Notes under the pieces: generated by a model
The model's database searches: none
What the model saw: only the letters and a program-made list of their open reading frames with translations
Told to the model about the DNA's origin: nothing
Translations under genes and position numbers: made by a program
Shown: positions 62,625 to 64,000 of the stretch, one piece after another
Position numbering within the stretch: position 1 is the stretch's first letter
Layout of the letters: each line of letters opens with the position of its first letter
Assembly (NCBI GenBank): GCA_947493575.1
Contig: CANLRQ010000001.1
Span: forward strand, 124,001 to 188,000
Source of the DNA: an uncultured Marinomonas sp.
GTDB taxonomy: Bacteria > Pseudomonadota > Gammaproteobacteria > Pseudomonadales > Marinomonadaceae
Length of the DNA: 64,000 bases
Direction: 5' to 3'

Positions 62625-63728
62625 ATGGCGATTATATTTAAACCTTCTCCAAGCCTGCCACCTCCGACAAATTCAGTAGGTGCTGTTGCATGGGTAAAAC
62701 AGAATTTATTATCCTCCCCACTAAACGTTTTCTTAACCTTGTTTAGTGCGTACATTCTGTATTTGTTATTACCACCAGTCATTCAATGGGGACTCATTGA
62801 TGCAACATGGACTGGAGAATCTAGCCAAGCCTGTAAAGCTGCAGGTGGTGCGTGTTGGGCTTTCATAGGTGTTTATTTTGAACAGTTTATGTATGGTTTG
62901 TATCCATCGGAAGAAGTATGGCGTATTAATTTAGCGGTTATTCTACTTGTTCTTATGGTTGCATCTTTTGCAATCAAAACGGTCAACAAGTTGTATTTAT
63001 CAATCGCAATTATTGTTGTCTACCCAGTTGTTGCATACATCCTGTTCGCTGGTGGTTCTTTCGGTCTAGTTGTTGTTGAAACGTCTAACTGGGGCGGACT
63101 TTTCTTAACTACGTTACTAGGTGTTGTGGGTATTGTTGCGTCGTTTCCTTTGGGTGTTCTTTTAGCTCTAGGTAGACGTTCTAACATGCCGATTGCGAAG
63201 TCTGTATGTGTTGTTTTCATTGAAACAATTCGAGCTGTTCCACTGATAACTATCATGTTTATGGCATCAGTAATGATCCCATTATTCTTACCTGAAGGTT
63301 TAAACTTCGATAAGTTAATGCGTGTCATCATTGGTATTACATTATTCTCAGCAGCTTACATGGCTGAGGTTATTCGTGGTGGTTTACAAGCTATTCCTAA
63401 AGGGCAATATGAAGCGGCGGATGCAATGGGTTTAACCTATTGGCAGTCAATGATTCTAGTAATTTTGCCTCAAGCACTTAAACTAGTGATTCCAGGTATC
63501 GTAAACACCTTTATCGGCTTGTTTAAAGACACTACTCTAGTTTACATCGTAGGCATGTTCGATTTGTTAGGACGAATTCAAGCCGCTACTCACGATTCAA
63601 ACTGGTTAGGAACAAGTGTAGAGGGTTATGCCTTTGCTGGTTTCGTTTATTGGGCTTTCTGTTTTGGTATGTCCCGATACTCTATGGCGGTAGAACGCAA
63701 ATTAGAAACCGGACACAAACGAAACTAG
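62625..63728 (+). CDS. aapM: Amino-acid ABC transporter permease AapM
   Basis: A 367-residue permease with about eight helices. After the N-terminal extension (PPPTNSVGAVAWVKQNLLSSPLNVFLTLFSAYILYLLLPPVIQWGLIDATW, typical of AapM/BztC) come the GGLFLTTLLGVVGIVASFPLGVLLALGRRSNMPIAKSVCVVFIETIRAVPLITIMFMASVMIPLF core and the EAA loop GGLQAIPKGQYEAADAMGLTYWQSMILVILPQALKLVIPGIVNTFIGLFKDTTLVYIVGMFDLLG. It follows aapQ by nine bases and is followed by aapP. Confidence 0.95.
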   Translation: MAIIFKPSPSLPPPTNSVGAVAWVKQNLLSSPLNVFLTLFSAYILYLLLPPVIQWGLIDATWTGESSQACKAAGGACWAFIGVYFEQFMYGLYPSEEVWRINLAVILLVLMVASFAIKTVNKLYLSIAIIVVYPVVAYILFAGGSFGLVVVETSNWGGLFLTTLLGVVGIVASFPLGVLLALGRRSNMPIAKSVCVVFIETIRAVPLITIMFMASVMIPLFLPEGLNFDKLMRVIIGITLFSAAYMAEVIRGGLQAIPKGQYEAADAMGLTYWQSMILVILPQALKLVIPGIVNTFIGLFKDTTLVYIVGMFDLLGRIQAATHDSNWLGTSVEGYAFAGFVYWAFCFGMSRYSMAVERKLETGHKRN

Positions 63729-63752
63729 ACTATTTTTTTGAGGCCTATGAAA

Positions 63753-64000
63753 ATGACAGAACATAATATGGCACTGGCTCAATTAGAGCAGGGCGAAAAA
63801 GCAATTATTGAGTTTAACGACTTAAATAAGTGGTACGGTGATTTCCACGTACTAAAAAACATTAACTTCAGTGTAAAGTCAGGTGAGCGCATCGTTGTAT
63901 GTGGCCCTTCTGGTTCAGGTAAATCAACAATGACTCGTTGTATTAACCGCCTAGAAGAGCATCAAAAAGGTGATCTTATCGTTGATGGTATTACCATGAA
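63753..64000 (+). CDS. aapP: Amino-acid ABC transporter ATP-binding protein AapP (partial)
   Basis: The first 82 codons of an ABC ATPase, cut by the window end: MTEHNMALAQLEQGEKAIIE, then FNDLNKWYGDFHVLKNINFSVKSGERIVVCGPSGSGKSTMTRCINRLEEHQKG with Walker A GPSGSGKST. It completes the aapJQMP set. GAGG stands nine bases before ATG 63753; an ATG at 63747 is closer than optimal. Confidence 0.93.
   Translation, partial: MTEHNMALAQLEQGEKAIIEFNDLNKWYGDFHVLKNINFSVKSGERIVVCGPSGSGKSTMTRCINRLEEHQKGDLIVDGITM

Overview
The window is about 64 kb of an AT-rich gammaproteobacterial chromosome. Gene order and protein sequence point to an oceanospirillalean marine bacterium, most likely Marinomonas or a close relative: yqgE-ruvX-pyrR, polA beside a type II homoserine kinase, gmk-rpoZ-spoT-ridA, oxyR beside recG, and many TRAP and ABC uptake systems. 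The taxonomic call is inference, since no marker RNA gene is present. No rRNA, tRNA or CRISPR array was seen.

Layout. 1-1462: pyrR (cut by the window edge), ruvX and yqgE on the minus strand. 2272-9813: a 2-oxoglutarate/Fe(II) oxygenase, a Gfo/Idh/MocA dehydrogenase, a LysR regulator and a TRAP transporter (dctP, dctM, dctQ) with a GntR/UTRA regulator between its parts. 10492-14149: an unrecognised 355-residue protein, a YheV-like zinc ribbon and oligopeptidase A (prlC). 14260-19872: gamma-carbonic anhydrase, then a zinc block (znuB, znuC, zur and a His-rich NicO transporter behind a Zur-box palindrome), marC, a LysE exporter and a DUF1007 protein. 20137-24021: thrB and polA.

24025-32254 is the accessory region, between polA and a YdjM-like hydrolase gene. 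It carries three small modules: (i) winged-helix protein, AbiEii-like nucleotidyltransferase and PP2C-like phosphatase; (ii) a cytosine-5 DNA methyltransferase, a DUF262 protein with an extra N-terminal domain, and a HEPN protein with an intact Rx4H motif; (iii) a ParD-like/RelE-like toxin-antitoxin pair. Copies of one short repeat (core GGGGTCAGATCCC) lie at the edges of each module, so the region reads as repeat-bounded defence cassettes. Modules (i) and (ii) are the best candidates for a little-described system.

32270-43500 returns to ordinary genes with scars: YdjM-like hydrolase, a J-domain-like acidic protein, an IS66 relic with a GNAT fragment, a luciferase-like monooxygenase, a queuosine-precursor transporter behind a likely preQ1-I riboswitch, a diguanylate cyclase, a metallo-beta-lactamase tail, an alanine/glycine symporter with a UspA protein, an SGNH esterase and a beta-hydroxyacid dehydrogenase. 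44199-49770 is a complete dipeptide-type ABC operon. 50178-59264 holds an SbmA-type transporter, gmk-rpoZ-spoT-ridA, an SDR protein, oxyR and recG. 59275-64000 holds an Lrp regulator and the aapJQM(P) amino-acid ABC operon behind a sigma-54 promoter.

Two families of miniature inverted-repeat elements are scattered outside the island. Family A (termini GAGACCTTTGCACGA) has five copies in two size classes. Family B (termini GGAAGRTGCGAATA, IS5-like) has full copies with CTAA or TTAA target duplications, and its members carry a perfect DnaA box.
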